DNA of 26,410 nt from an uncultured Mollicutes bacterium. GTDB lineage: Bacteria; Bacillota_I; Bacilli_A; RFN20; CAG-826. Below the pieces are notes generated by a model. That model saw only the letters and a program-made list of their open reading frames with translations. It had not been told where the DNA came from and made no database searches. Both the position numbers and the translations under genes were made by a program. Each line of letters opens with the position of its first letter. Position 1 is the first letter of the stretch. This document shows positions 7,800 to 15,716 of this stretch, piece by piece. The stretch is from assembly GCA_900545015.1 (NCBI GenBank), contig UQXJ01000019.1, positions 1 to 26,410 on the forward strand, written 5' to 3'.

Positions 7800-7827
7800 A
7801 AAAAAATAAGAATACCCGCAGGTACTC
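7800..7827 (-). terminator. Intrinsic terminator in the rimP-nusA leader (putative attenuator)
   Basis: On the minus strand GAGTACC pairs with GGTATTC (7 bp, one G-T pair) across a short loop and is followed by TTATTTTTTT. Only AAAA, the ribosome site GGGG and six bases separate the T-run from the rimP ATG, which leaves no room for a promoter downstream. A second hairpin, GATAAA/TTTATC with a GAAA loop (7836-7851), precedes it. It may also end transcripts arriving from ispH. Confidence 0.65.
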
Positions 7828-7857
7828 TAACGACAGATAAATTTCTTTATCGCTTAA

Positions 7858-7887
7858 ATAATAGCGAAAAAAATATCTAGTTGTCAA
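7858..7887 (-). promoter_or_regulatory. Promoter of the rimP-nusA-rnpM-infB-rbfA operon
   Basis: A perfect -35 TTGACA (7882-7887) and a -10 TATTAT (7858-7863) are spaced by 18 nt on the minus strand. The predicted start near 7851 gives a leader of about 65 nt containing two hairpins. Confidence 0.7.
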
Positions 7888-7940
7888 CTTAATCTTGATG
7901 TTTTATATATAATAAGGATAGGAAAGCAAAAAATTCTGCC

Positions 7941-8807
7941 TTAAATTTCTTTTAAATATAATTCAATTTGATCCACTAAACTATTTGGTGCACTTGTTCC
8001 GCTAATTAAAATTGCTTTTTTATATTTTTTAATGTCAGCTTTTTTCAATTCTTCAGCAGAATTTAAAAATAAAATCTTTTTGTCATGATGAAATTCATTA
8101 GCTAATTCATAAAGTTTTGTAGTGTTGCTACTTTTTTTATCGCCAATAATAATAAATAAATCAGCATCGCCACAATATGATTTAGTTTTTTCTTGTCTTA
8201 ATCTAGCAGTGTTACAAAGTTCATTAGTAAATATTGCTTCTGGTATGTTCTTTTTTATATCATCAAATATTTCTTTAAGTTCAACAAAAGATAAAGTTGT
8301 TTGATTTAATACAAGAGGTTCTTTTGTTTTTATTTGAGAATAATCAAAATCACCATCTTTTTTATCATATAAAAAGACATTTTTTCCATAAGAAAGACTA
8401 GCAATTGTTTCATGGTGATTTCTATCTCCAATGAAAATTATCTCTTTTTCTTTATTATTTATAATATTTAATAAATTTTTCTTAATAATATCGCAAGTTA
8501 AATCAAAAAATTTCACTTCGTTTTTAGTTAAAACTTCTTCGTATTTTTTATCATGACCATGCGCACTAAAAACGACAATTTCGCCTTTTTGAAATCTATT
8601 TAACAATTCAATTGCATTTTCTTTTTTATAATCAACAACTTTAATTCCTTCATTTTCAAGTTCTTTCATTACAAGGTCATTATGAATTAAAGGTCCAAAT
8701 AAATAAATTTGATTATTCGAATAATCATTTTTAATTTCTTTTAATCTTGCTAAAGCTTTTTTAACTCCATAGCAAAAGCCAATAGGTTCTAATCTATCTA
8801 CCTTCAT
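7941..8807 (-). CDS. ispH: 4-hydroxy-3-methylbut-2-enyl diphosphate reductase
   Basis: IspH (LytB) is the [4Fe-4S] enzyme that makes IPP and DMAPP in the last MEP pathway step. The three cluster cysteines are visible at C12 (IGFCYGVKKAL), C105 (FDLTCDII) and C198 (ELCNTARLRQ). HGHDKK, NHHETI and the C-terminal ISGTSAPNSLVDQI also match the family. The 288-residue length is normal. The start codon lies inside the last codons of dxs (14-nt overlap) with AAAGGA upstream, so the two are co-transcribed and probably coupled. No strong terminator follows before the rimP promoter. Confidence 0.96.
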   Translation of the reverse strand: MKVDRLEPIGFCYGVKKALARLKEIKNDYSNNQIYLFGPLIHNDLVMKELENEGIKVVDYKKENAIELLNRFQKGEIVVFSAHGHDKKYEEVLTKNEVKFFDLTCDIIKKNLLNIINNKEKEIIFIGDRNHHETIASLSYGKNVFLYDKKDGDFDYSQIKTKEPLVLNQTTLSFVELKEIFDDIKKNIPEAIFTNELCNTARLRQEKTKSYCGDADLFIIIGDKKSSNTTKLYELANEFHHDKKILFLNSAEELKKADIKKYKKAILISGTSAPNSLVDQIELYLKEI

Positions 8808-10557
8808 TCATTATTCCTTTAATTTCTTGATAAGCTGATTCAACATCAACTTTTTCTATAATTTCTTGTTCTAAAATGCTACCAGAATTAACAAATTCTA
8901 AAGGTATAGCTTTAATAATTACTTCTCCTTTATACGAAAATTTATTTAACGTTAGTAAAACATTTGAAGCAAATCCACTTTCAACGCCATATGGATCATA
9001 AATATATATTTTTTTATAATTTAATAACATTTTTATTGAATTTAGATCGTATCCTTTTATGAAAAGAGCATTAATAATCGTAACATCGTCATCAACCAAT
9101 CTATCATATAAATCTAAAATATGAGGTCCAAAAGTAACGACACATAAATTATCATTTCCTTTTTTTAATATTTTCCAATTGAAATCATTAATTTTCTCAT
9201 TTTCATTGTTTTTATAAAAAGAATTATCCATATAAAAAGATGTATAGCGAATCGCAAATGGCTTGTCATAACTTTTCTGAAACTCAAAAAGATTTTTTGC
9301 ATCAAATTCATCTTTTGGCATTGCAACACATAAATTAGGAACTGAGTACAAGAATCCATCATCATAAATTCCTTGATGAGTTTCTCCATCTCTTCCGATA
9401 AGACCGCATCTATCAATAAGCAATGTAACTTTTGTATTTAATCTTGTTATATCGTGAATTATCTCATCATACGCTCTTTGTAAAAATGTAGAATAAATCA
9501 AAACATAGGTCTTAAAATTATTCATTGCAAACGATGAAGCAAAAATTAAGGAGTGTTCTTCGCAAATTCCAACATCAAATGTTCTATCTTTATGTTTAGA
9601 AAATACATCAATTAATTCAGCTCCTACTGTTGTAGAAGGGCAAATTGCAACGCACTTCTTGTTTTCTTCAAGTTCTTTATCAAGTAAATTTGAAAAATAT
9701 TTAGAAAGTGATTTCTTAGATTGAGGGAAAATAATTATTTGGTTTCCTGTCTCTATATCAAATGGTGGAGTGAAATGGAATTTACCTGTTTTGTCTTCTT
9801 CAGCATATTTAAGTCCACTTCCTTTTTTAGTTCTTACATGAATTAAAGATGAATTTTTAATATTTTTAGCTTGAAGAAAAGCTTGTTCCATTTCTTTAAA
9901 GTTATCTCCATCAACAGGACCTAAATATTGAAGTTTATTTTCTCCAAATATATTATTTATAAATTCACTATCGCTAAGGTTTTTTAAAACTTTATGAAGT
10001 CCACCCTTAGTAGGAGCGATACTCATTTCATTATCATTCAATATGATTATAACTTTTGTATTTAAAGTCGAAAGATTATTTAGTGCTTCAAAAGGTAAGC
10101 CATTAGCAATTGATCCATCCCCAATTACAGCGATAACATCATATTTTTCTTTATTTAAATCTCTAGCTTTTGCAAATCCAAGAGCAGCACTAATTGAAGT
10201 TGAAGAATGACCTCCATCATAAAAATCATATTTAGATTCTTTCACTCTAGAAAATCCAGCAACACCATTTGACTCGCGAAGATTAACTAATGGTCTACCA
10301 GTTAAAATTTTATAAGCATATGTAGAATGTCCGATATCAAAAATAATTTTATCTTTATTAAAATCAAACACTCTACATAACGAAATTGTTAGATTAGTTG
10401 TTCCTAAATTACTTGAAAGATGTCCACCGAATTTAGAGCAAGCTTTTATAATTTGATTTTTTATGTCTTTACTAACATTAAAAAGTTCGTCAATTGACAA
10501 ACTTTTAAGATAACTGAAATCGATTTCGTTTAAATTAAATTTGTTGCTTTCTTTCAT
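8794..10557 (-). CDS. dxs: 1-deoxy-D-xylulose-5-phosphate synthase
   Basis: Dxs condenses pyruvate and glyceraldehyde 3-phosphate with ThDP to start the MEP isoprenoid pathway. Features include GGHLSSNLG (44-52), DIGHSTYAYKILTGR, GGHSSTS (115-121), the ThDP motif GDGS(146-149)...LNDNEMSI, and in the second half YSTFLQRAYDEIIHDI and DRCGLIGRDGETHQG. The 587 residues are slightly short of the usual 620, with the C-terminal transketolase domain complete. There is no Shine-Dalgarno site; TATAAT lies 7 nt before the ATG. It pairs with ispH as a two-gene operon. Confidence 0.96.
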   Translation of the reverse strand: MKESNKFNLNEIDFSYLKSLSIDELFNVSKDIKNQIIKACSKFGGHLSSNLGTTNLTISLCRVFDFNKDKIIFDIGHSTYAYKILTGRPLVNLRESNGVAGFSRVKESKYDFYDGGHSSTSISAALGFAKARDLNKEKYDVIAVIGDGSIANGLPFEALNNLSTLNTKVIIILNDNEMSIAPTKGGLHKVLKNLSDSEFINNIFGENKLQYLGPVDGDNFKEMEQAFLQAKNIKNSSLIHVRTKKGSGLKYAEEDKTGKFHFTPPFDIETGNQIIIFPQSKKSLSKYFSNLLDKELEENKKCVAICPSTTVGAELIDVFSKHKDRTFDVGICEEHSLIFASSFAMNNFKTYVLIYSTFLQRAYDEIIHDITRLNTKVTLLIDRCGLIGRDGETHQGIYDDGFLYSVPNLCVAMPKDEFDAKNLFEFQKSYDKPFAIRYTSFYMDNSFYKNNENEKINDFNWKILKKGNDNLCVVTFGPHILDLYDRLVDDDVTIINALFIKGYDLNSIKMLLNYKKIYIYDPYGVESGFASNVLLTLNKFSYKGEVIIKAIPLEFVNSGSILEQEIIEKVDVESAYQEIKGIMNEGR

Positions 10558-10564
10558 CTCAATA

Positions 10565-10570
10565 ATTATA
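10565..10570 (-). promoter_or_regulatory. -10 box of dxs, 7 nt from the start codon
   Basis: TATAAT on the minus strand is followed by TATTGAG and then ATG. With the usual 6-8 nt from -10 to start site, transcription would begin at or next to the ATG. The -35 region (TAGAAT at 17-nt spacing) is weak. Confidence 0.5.
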
Positions 10571-10693
10571 AAATAGTTAAAATTTATATTCTAGATATAT
10601 TGCACTTATAGATATCGTATTTTTATATCAAAAAATTTATCAAAAAATAAAATATTTCACTTAAAAACCTTTTAAAACTGAGTTATTTCTTTA

Positions 10694-10729
10694 AAAATTG
10701 AAATAAGCAGTGCCTTTTGACACTGCTTA
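10694..10729 (-). terminator. Intrinsic terminator after the EF-G paralogue
   Basis: TAAGCAGTG (10704-10712) and CACTGCTTA (10721-10729) form a 9-bp stem with an 8-nt loop. On the minus strand it is followed by TTTCAATTTTTAAAG. It starts 6 nt beyond the stop codon. Confidence 0.75.
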
Positions 10730-10735
10730 CCAATT

Positions 10736-12793
10736 TTATTTATTTAATAAACTATTTTCCTTTATGACTTTCTCTTTTAATTGTCCAGGAACTTCTTCGT
10801 AGCTGTGGAATTCTCTAACGAAATATCCACTACCTTGAGTTAAAACTTTTAACTTAGTAACGTAATCAAGTGTTTCACTTTCAGGCAATAAAACTTCAAT
10901 CATAGTTGTATCATCTTCTTTATCGATAATATTTTGAATTCTACCTCTTCTTGAATTAAGATCATTTAAGACATCTCCCATGTAAACATTATCAATATAG
11001 ATATTTACAGATAGGATAGGTTCAAGAATTGTAGGACCAGCTTTCATATAAGCATCTTTGAAAGCTAAAATTGAAGCCATCTTAAATGCTAATTCATTCG
11101 AGTCAACTGGATGATATTTTCCATCAACTAAAATTGCTTTACATTTAATAACCGGGAATCCCGCTAATAAGCCTTGTGAAAGTGCTTCGTAGAAGCCTTT
11201 TTCAACACTTGGGAAATAATTTTTAGGAACAGCGCCACCAAATACTTCTTCACTAAATGAAATTTCTTCACTAGGTTCAAATCTCATTTCAACAACGCCA
11301 TAGAATCCACTTCCACCACTTTGTTTAATGTATTTTCCGTTTCCAGTAGCAGTTTTTGTAATTGTTTCTCTATAGCAAATTTTTTGTTCACTTGTTTTAA
11401 GTTCAACACCATATGTATTCTTAATTTTGCTTAAAACGAAATTAATGTGAGTTTCGCTTAATCCGCCAAGTAGCAATTGTTTTGTTTCAACATTGCGTTT
11501 AACTTCAAGAGTTTTATCTTCTTTAAGTATCTTAGCGAGTGCAGAATTGATCTTATCATCATCTTTTTTATTTTCTAATTCGATAGCTTTAAATATAACA
11601 GCTGTTGGGAATCCAATTTCTTTATATTTAATGTGACTATCTTTGTCAGAAAGAGTGAATGAAGTTTCTAATTCGTTAATTTTTGTTAAAGCAATAATGT
11701 CGCCAGCGCCTGCTTCTTCAATAGGTTGTAAATTTTTGCCACATACTTCATTTAATGCAACTAATTTAACATTTTGATTTAAATTAGGAACAAAAACTTC
11801 TTGCCCAACTTTAACTACACCGCTATCAACCTTAGCATAATTGATTTGTCCTAAATATGGATCGATTATAGTTTTAAAGATATATCCACTGAATGGTTCT
11901 GATGCTTCTGTTCTTCTTTCAACTTGTTTTCCATTATCGTCAACACCAATATAAGGTTTTAAATCGGTTGGAGATGGTAAATAGTCAACAAGCATTGATA
12001 ATAATGTGTTAATACCAATATTATTTTGCGCACTGCCAAATACGATTGGATAGATTTCAGCATTTAATACGCCTTTTCTTAAGCCTTTATGAATTTCTTC
12101 ATTTGTTAATGGCTCTCCAGAAAAGAATTTATCAAGTAATGTATCGTCAGTCAAAGCAACAGCTTCACAAATTCTATTATGTAATTCGAAAACTTTTGCT
12201 TTTTTATCATCATAAATTTTGTCATCTTCGCAAGTTTTTCCATTATATTTTCTCGCTTTTAAGTCAACACAATTAATAAAGCCATCAAATTGATCAGCAT
12301 GGCCGAGTGGTAATGTAAATGGAATACATGTTTTACCAAGTTTTTCGTAGATATCTTCTAAAATTTCTTCGTAGTCTGGATATCCTTTGTCCATTTTATT
12401 TACATAAATAATAAATGGAATTCCTCTTTTTCTTAAAAGTTTATAGGCTTTAATTGTACCTACTTGTACTTTTGCTTGTGAATCAATTACAAGTATTGCA
12501 CCTTTAACTGAATGTGCAACTGCAATTTCTTCACCTACGAAGTCATCATTTCCAGGTACATCTAATAAGTTAATTTTGCAATCATTATAAAAAATAGGAA
12601 CAATACTTGTTGAAATACTAGAAAGTCTTCTTTTTTCTTCTTTCAAATAATCACTTACTGTATTTCCTTTTTCGACAGTTCCCTTTTCGCCTTTGTTTAT
12701 TGCGTTATACAAAGACTCAACTAAAGATGTTTTGCCACTCCCCTGATGTCCGAAGAGGGCTACGTTCCTGATGTTTTTTGCGTCATAGACCAT
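10736..12793 (-). CDS. Elongation factor G-like GTPase (EF-G paralogue, FusA2 type)
   Basis: This 685-residue translational GTPase has the EF-G domain order: G domain with GHQGSGKT (15-22), DVPGN (78-82) and NKMD (132-135), then domain II (EPFSGYIFKTIIDPYLGQINYAKVDSG), III, IV (GSGFYGVVEMRFEP; GFYEALSQGLLAGFPV) and V (YMGDVLNDLNSRRGRIQNI). In canonical EF-G the G3 motif is DTPGH; here the catalytic His is Asn. Such changes mark the EF-G-like group that coexists with true FusA, so this is probably a specialised paralogue rather than the housekeeping factor. It has a strong AGGAGG site. A perfect LacI/CcpA-type palindrome lies between promoter and ribosome site. The gene has its own terminator. 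Confidence 0.88.
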   Translation of the reverse strand: MVYDAKNIRNVALFGHQGSGKTSLVESLYNAINKGEKGTVEKGNTVSDYLKEEKRRLSSISTSIVPIFYNDCKINLLDVPGNDDFVGEEIAVAHSVKGAILVIDSQAKVQVGTIKAYKLLRKRGIPFIIYVNKMDKGYPDYEEILEDIYEKLGKTCIPFTLPLGHADQFDGFINCVDLKARKYNGKTCEDDKIYDDKKAKVFELHNRICEAVALTDDTLLDKFFSGEPLTNEEIHKGLRKGVLNAEIYPIVFGSAQNNIGINTLLSMLVDYLPSPTDLKPYIGVDDNGKQVERRTEASEPFSGYIFKTIIDPYLGQINYAKVDSGVVKVGQEVFVPNLNQNVKLVALNEVCGKNLQPIEEAGAGDIIALTKINELETSFTLSDKDSHIKYKEIGFPTAVIFKAIELENKKDDDKINSALAKILKEDKTLEVKRNVETKQLLLGGLSETHINFVLSKIKNTYGVELKTSEQKICYRETITKTATGNGKYIKQSGGSGFYGVVEMRFEPSEEISFSEEVFGGAVPKNYFPSVEKGFYEALSQGLLAGFPVIKCKAILVDGKYHPVDSNELAFKMASILAFKDAYMKAGPTILEPILSVNIYIDNVYMGDVLNDLNSRRGRIQNIIDKEDDTTMIEVLLPESETLDYVTKLKVLTQGSGYFVREFHSYEEVPGQLKEKVIKENSLLNK

Positions 12794-12807
12794 AAATTAT
12801 ACCTCCT

Positions 12808-12823
12808 ATGTAAGCGCTTACAT
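12808..12823. promoter_or_regulatory. Palindromic cre-like / LacI-family operator upstream of the EF-G paralogue
   Basis: ATGTAAGCGCTTACAT is a perfect 16-bp palindrome centred on CG. It matches the CcpA cre consensus (WTGNAANCGNWNNCW) and operators of the LacI family generally. A TAATAT -10 candidate (12830-12835) puts the transcription start at about 12823, so a bound repressor would block initiation. The regulator itself is not in the window. Confidence 0.65.
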
Positions 12824-12906
12824 TTGCTTATATTACTAGAATAAATTATCGAGGAATAAAAATAAAGAAAAATTTAATCGTTCAATAACAATATCTAGAA
12901 ATTATC

Positions 12907-12932
12907 AAAAAACTGTTTTTAAAAATAAAAAC
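12907..12932 (-). terminator. Possible weak terminator after the YhhN-family gene
   Basis: GTTTTT (12915-12920) and AAAAAC (12927-12932) form an A/T-rich 6-bp stem; on the minus strand it is followed by AGTTTTTT. Weak because it has only one G-C pair. Confidence 0.4.
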
Positions 12933-12940
12933 TTAAAAAA

Positions 12941-13591
12941 TTAAAGAAAAATAAATGCACTAGTTATTAATAATTGAGCAGCATAATAAGTTAACATTAC
13001 AAAGAATTTTAAATATTTCGTATCGCCAATGAATCTCTTTCTCATAACAAGCGAATCACTAAAAGTAAAAATTATATATGCGAAAAATAAAATTAAATAT
13101 TTATAGTCTTTAAATATAAAAAATAAAACAATCGAGCTAATTACATTAAATAAAAGCATCGATGTATATACAGTACATGAACATCTAAAAAATACTGGCA
13201 AGAATTTTTTTGTGACAAGCCAATATCCGGCAAAAACGATTAGCATTCCAACTAATATAGCAAAGATATAATACCAATCAAATGTTACAGAATGTAATGT
13301 ATAAATATAAGTCGCTACAAGAACATGTTCTACAAAGAAAGAAATAATACCTGCAAATAACATTTTCTTATTCCAACTTATTAAGAAAAGATCTCCGATC
13401 ATTCCAAAACAAATTGCTAAATAAACAATAGGATTTTGAATCTTATAAGTTCCAATTAAAGCAATTAAAAATAAAATAGGGACAACTTTAAAAATTTTTC
13501 TCATTTTTTCTTTTTGACTAATACAAAAATAAAATTCGAGAAAAGAAAATATAATAAATCCCGTTAACATTATTATAGAAATAGCTTCCAC
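12941..13591 (-). CDS. YhhN family membrane protein (lysoplasmalogenase-like)
   Basis: The 216-residue protein has about seven to eight hydrophobic segments covering nearly its whole length. Family signatures are CFGMIGDLFLI (GD in an early helix), FFVEHVLVATYIYTL, and FTFSDSLVMRKRF near residue 185, which matches the LSDSLLA-type motif of YhhN/TMEM86 lysoplasmalogenases. That group hydrolyses the vinyl-ether bond of lysoplasmalogen; activity here is only inferred. The frame starts with GTG directly abutting an AAGGGAG site, which is poor spacing. The ATG eight codons in (13570) is an alternative start. It lies 39 nt behind the MalY/PatB-like gene, probably in the same operon. Confidence 0.75.
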   Translation of the reverse strand: MEAISIIMLTGFIIFSFLEFYFCISQKEKMRKIFKVVPILFLIALIGTYKIQNPIVYLAICFGMIGDLFLISWNKKMLFAGIISFFVEHVLVATYIYTLHSVTFDWYYIFAILVGMLIVFAGYWLVTKKFLPVFFRCSCTVYTSMLLFNVISSIVLFFIFKDYKYLILFFAYIIFTFSDSLVMRKRFIGDTKYLKFFVMLTYYAAQLLITSAFIFL

Positions 13592-13630
13592 TCCCTTATA
13601 CTAGCGAAAAAACCCGCAAAATGGAAGCAT

Positions 13631-14794
13631 TTATTTAGAAAATCTTAAAATACTTTTAATTAATCTATTTGTTCCGTCTTTCACTCTCTCAAACTGAGTA
13701 GCTAAATTTATTCTTATAAAGCCTTCACCATTTTTTCCATATTCAGTCCCACTAGTTACAATTAATCCAGAATCATTTCTTATAAATTCAACTAATTGAT
13801 CAATAGATTTTGCATAATGAGAAACATCTACCCACATAAGATACGTTGCATCAGAAAGGCTAAGCTTAGCAAATGGCAATTTCGTTTTTATTTCTTCATA
13901 AAAATATTTTTTATTATTAAAGATATATTCATTAAGTTGATTAAGCCGTTCTTCGCCTTCTTTTAAACAAGTTATGTTAGCATCAATTGCAAAATAATTA
14001 GGCTCACCACATTCACTTGTGTTGATTTCTCTCCATACTTTATGTCTTAAAAATTTGTTTGGGATAACTATACAAGCAGATTGAAGCCCAGCAATATTAA
14101 ATGCTTTTGACATTGCATGGCATGCAATTCCAATTTCTTTTGCTTCTTTTGAAACACTTAAAAAAGGGACATAATCATTTATGTTTTTATTAACATCACA
14201 ATGGATTTCATCACTTACTACAATTAATCCATACTTTTTAGCCAATGTACAAATCTTAATTAGTTCATCTTTTGTCCAATTTTTGCCAATAGGATTATGA
14301 GGATTACAAAGAATTAATAATGTTGTTTGTTCATTTTTCATCTTGTTTTCTAAATCATTAAAATTAATTTCATATTTTCCATTTTCATAAATTAAATCAC
14401 TAGAAACAACATTTCTACCATTATTCAAAATACAATTATAAAAAATATTATAAACAGGTGACATTATTAAAACATTCTCACCAACTGTCGTTAATTTTCT
14501 AACAATAGAAGATAAAGCTGCAACTACTCCTGTAGAATAAATCATCCAATCAATTTCATAATTAATATTGTGTCTTCTTTTAAACCAATTTCTGTATTCT
14601 TCAAAATAATCATGATTTTCTATTGCATAACCAAAAATACCTTTTTCTGATAATTCAGTCATTTTCTTAATGAGTGCTGGACATGTTTCAAAATCCATAT
14701 CAGCAACCCACATAGGTAACTCATTTTGTTTAACATCCCATTTTAATGAATTCCCATTTCTTCTATTTGTTAATTTATCAAAATCATATTTCAT
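13631..14794 (-). CDS. MalY/PatB family PLP-dependent aminotransferase / C-S lyase
   Basis: The 387-residue fold-type I enzyme matches the MalY/PatB group (cystathionine beta-lyase-like): the N-terminal WDVKQNELPMWVADMDFETCPAL, GIFGYA, LLCNPHNPIGKNW-type substrate loop (LCNPHNPIGKNWTKDEL), the PLP-phenol Asp in VSDEIHCDV, and the Schiff-base lysine in AMSKAFNIAG. These enzymes release thiols or homocysteine from cysteine conjugates; the substrate cannot be told from sequence. The start has AAGGAT upstream. It begins 2 nt after the DUF3737 gene and is followed by the YhhN-family gene. Length is typical (about 390). Confidence 0.92.
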   Translation of the reverse strand: MKYDFDKLTNRRNGNSLKWDVKQNELPMWVADMDFETCPALIKKMTELSEKGIFGYAIENHDYFEEYRNWFKRRHNINYEIDWMIYSTGVVAALSSIVRKLTTVGENVLIMSPVYNIFYNCILNNGRNVVSSDLIYENGKYEINFNDLENKMKNEQTTLLILCNPHNPIGKNWTKDELIKICTLAKKYGLIVVSDEIHCDVNKNINDYVPFLSVSKEAKEIGIACHAMSKAFNIAGLQSACIVIPNKFLRHKVWREINTSECGEPNYFAIDANITCLKEGEERLNQLNEYIFNNKKYFYEEIKTKLPFAKLSLSDATYLMWVDVSHYAKSIDQLVEFIRNDSGLIVTSGTEYGKNGEGFIRINLATQFERVKDGTNRLIKSILRFSK

Positions 14795-14796
14795 AT

Positions 14797-15636
14797 TTAT
14801 TTAATCCTTTTTATTATAGTACCATTCGGATTTCGGCAATTTTCATCAATTATAATTTCTCCAAAATCTTTAGCCTCAATTATGCCTGCTTCAGGATTTT
14901 TAACTGAATCAATCTTTGATAAAACTTTGGCATCAACGCTAGAATATTCAAAAGATAAAGTCGTATCTTTTAAGACGCAATCAATTAATTTTACATTTTT
15001 CATATAGCAAAATCCTTGAAGAGAACTAATGATGCAATTTTTAAAAGTAATATTAGATGAATTCCATCCGATATATTCACCAATAATTGTAGAATTTTCG
15101 ACATAAACATTTTCACAATTCCAAAAGGAATCTTTTGAAAATAATTTAGAATTTTTAACTACGATGTCTTTTCCACCATCAAGGACATAATTTCCCTCTA
15201 ATGAAAAATTTTCTAAAGTAACCCTATTAGAATTCATAAACATATAGTCGCCTTTCGCATTAACATCTTTTATATTTATATCTGTACAATTCCAAAAAGA
15301 CTCAATTGCATTTGGCATCTCAACGTTTTTAAGTGTTATGAATTTAGATCTTCTAAAAGTTTTAGGAGCTTCAATTATTGAGTTTTGAATTGTTATATTA
15401 TCTGTGTACCAGATTCCACTCCTTGCAGTTTCTAAAAGTTTAGAGTCGCTCATTACTATGTTTTTTGAATACCAAATTGGATATTTCCATGCAAAAATGC
15501 AGTTTTTTAAAGAAATATTAGAGCTTTCCTTAAGTGGTGACTCGCCAAAGCCAAATTCTACATTTTCTAAATTTAAGTCGCTAGACAAAAATAATGAACG
15601 TTCGCCTTCAAACTTTTTATCTTTAATCAATTCCAT
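14797..15636 (-). CDS. DUF3737 family protein, predicted right-handed beta-helix
   Basis: The 279-residue protein is built of many short repeats of the type NxxLKNxxF / ITIQNSxIE / DIVVKNSKLF, roughly one every 18-22 residues, which predicts a parallel beta-helix. The start MELIKDKKFEGERSLF and the end NCRNPNGTIIKRI fit DUF3737 proteins. There is no signal peptide, so it is probably cytoplasmic. No catalytic role is known. A good AGGAGA site precedes it, and it is the first gene of a unit with the MalY/PatB enzyme 2 nt downstream. Confidence 0.85.
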   Translation of the reverse strand: MELIKDKKFEGERSLFLSSDLNLENVEFGFGESPLKESSNISLKNCIFAWKYPIWYSKNIVMSDSKLLETARSGIWYTDNITIQNSIIEAPKTFRRSKFITLKNVEMPNAIESFWNCTDINIKDVNAKGDYMFMNSNRVTLENFSLEGNYVLDGGKDIVVKNSKLFSKDSFWNCENVYVENSTIIGEYIGWNSSNITFKNCIISSLQGFCYMKNVKLIDCVLKDTTLSFEYSSVDAKVLSKIDSVKNPEAGIIEAKDFGEIIIDENCRNPNGTIIKRIK

Positions 15637-15670
15637 ATATTCTCCTAAACATAATTAACTTTTTTACATC

Positions 15671-15716
15671 AAAAAATATTTCTTTTAGTAATAATATAAA
15701 CTTTCGTAAAGAAATA
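15671..15716 (-). terminator. A/T-rich terminator after asnA
   Basis: TATTTCTTT (15677-15685) pairs with AAAGAAATA (15708-15716), 9 bp, with a 22-nt loop, and on the minus strand is followed by TTTTTT (15671-15676). The stem has only two G-C pairs and a long loop, so strength is uncertain. Confidence 0.45.

Noticed and set aside
15404..15658. Open frame on the plus strand opposite the DUF3737 gene
   Set aside because: No ribosome site and no recognisable product; the minus-strand gene has a good start signal and a coherent repeat pattern.
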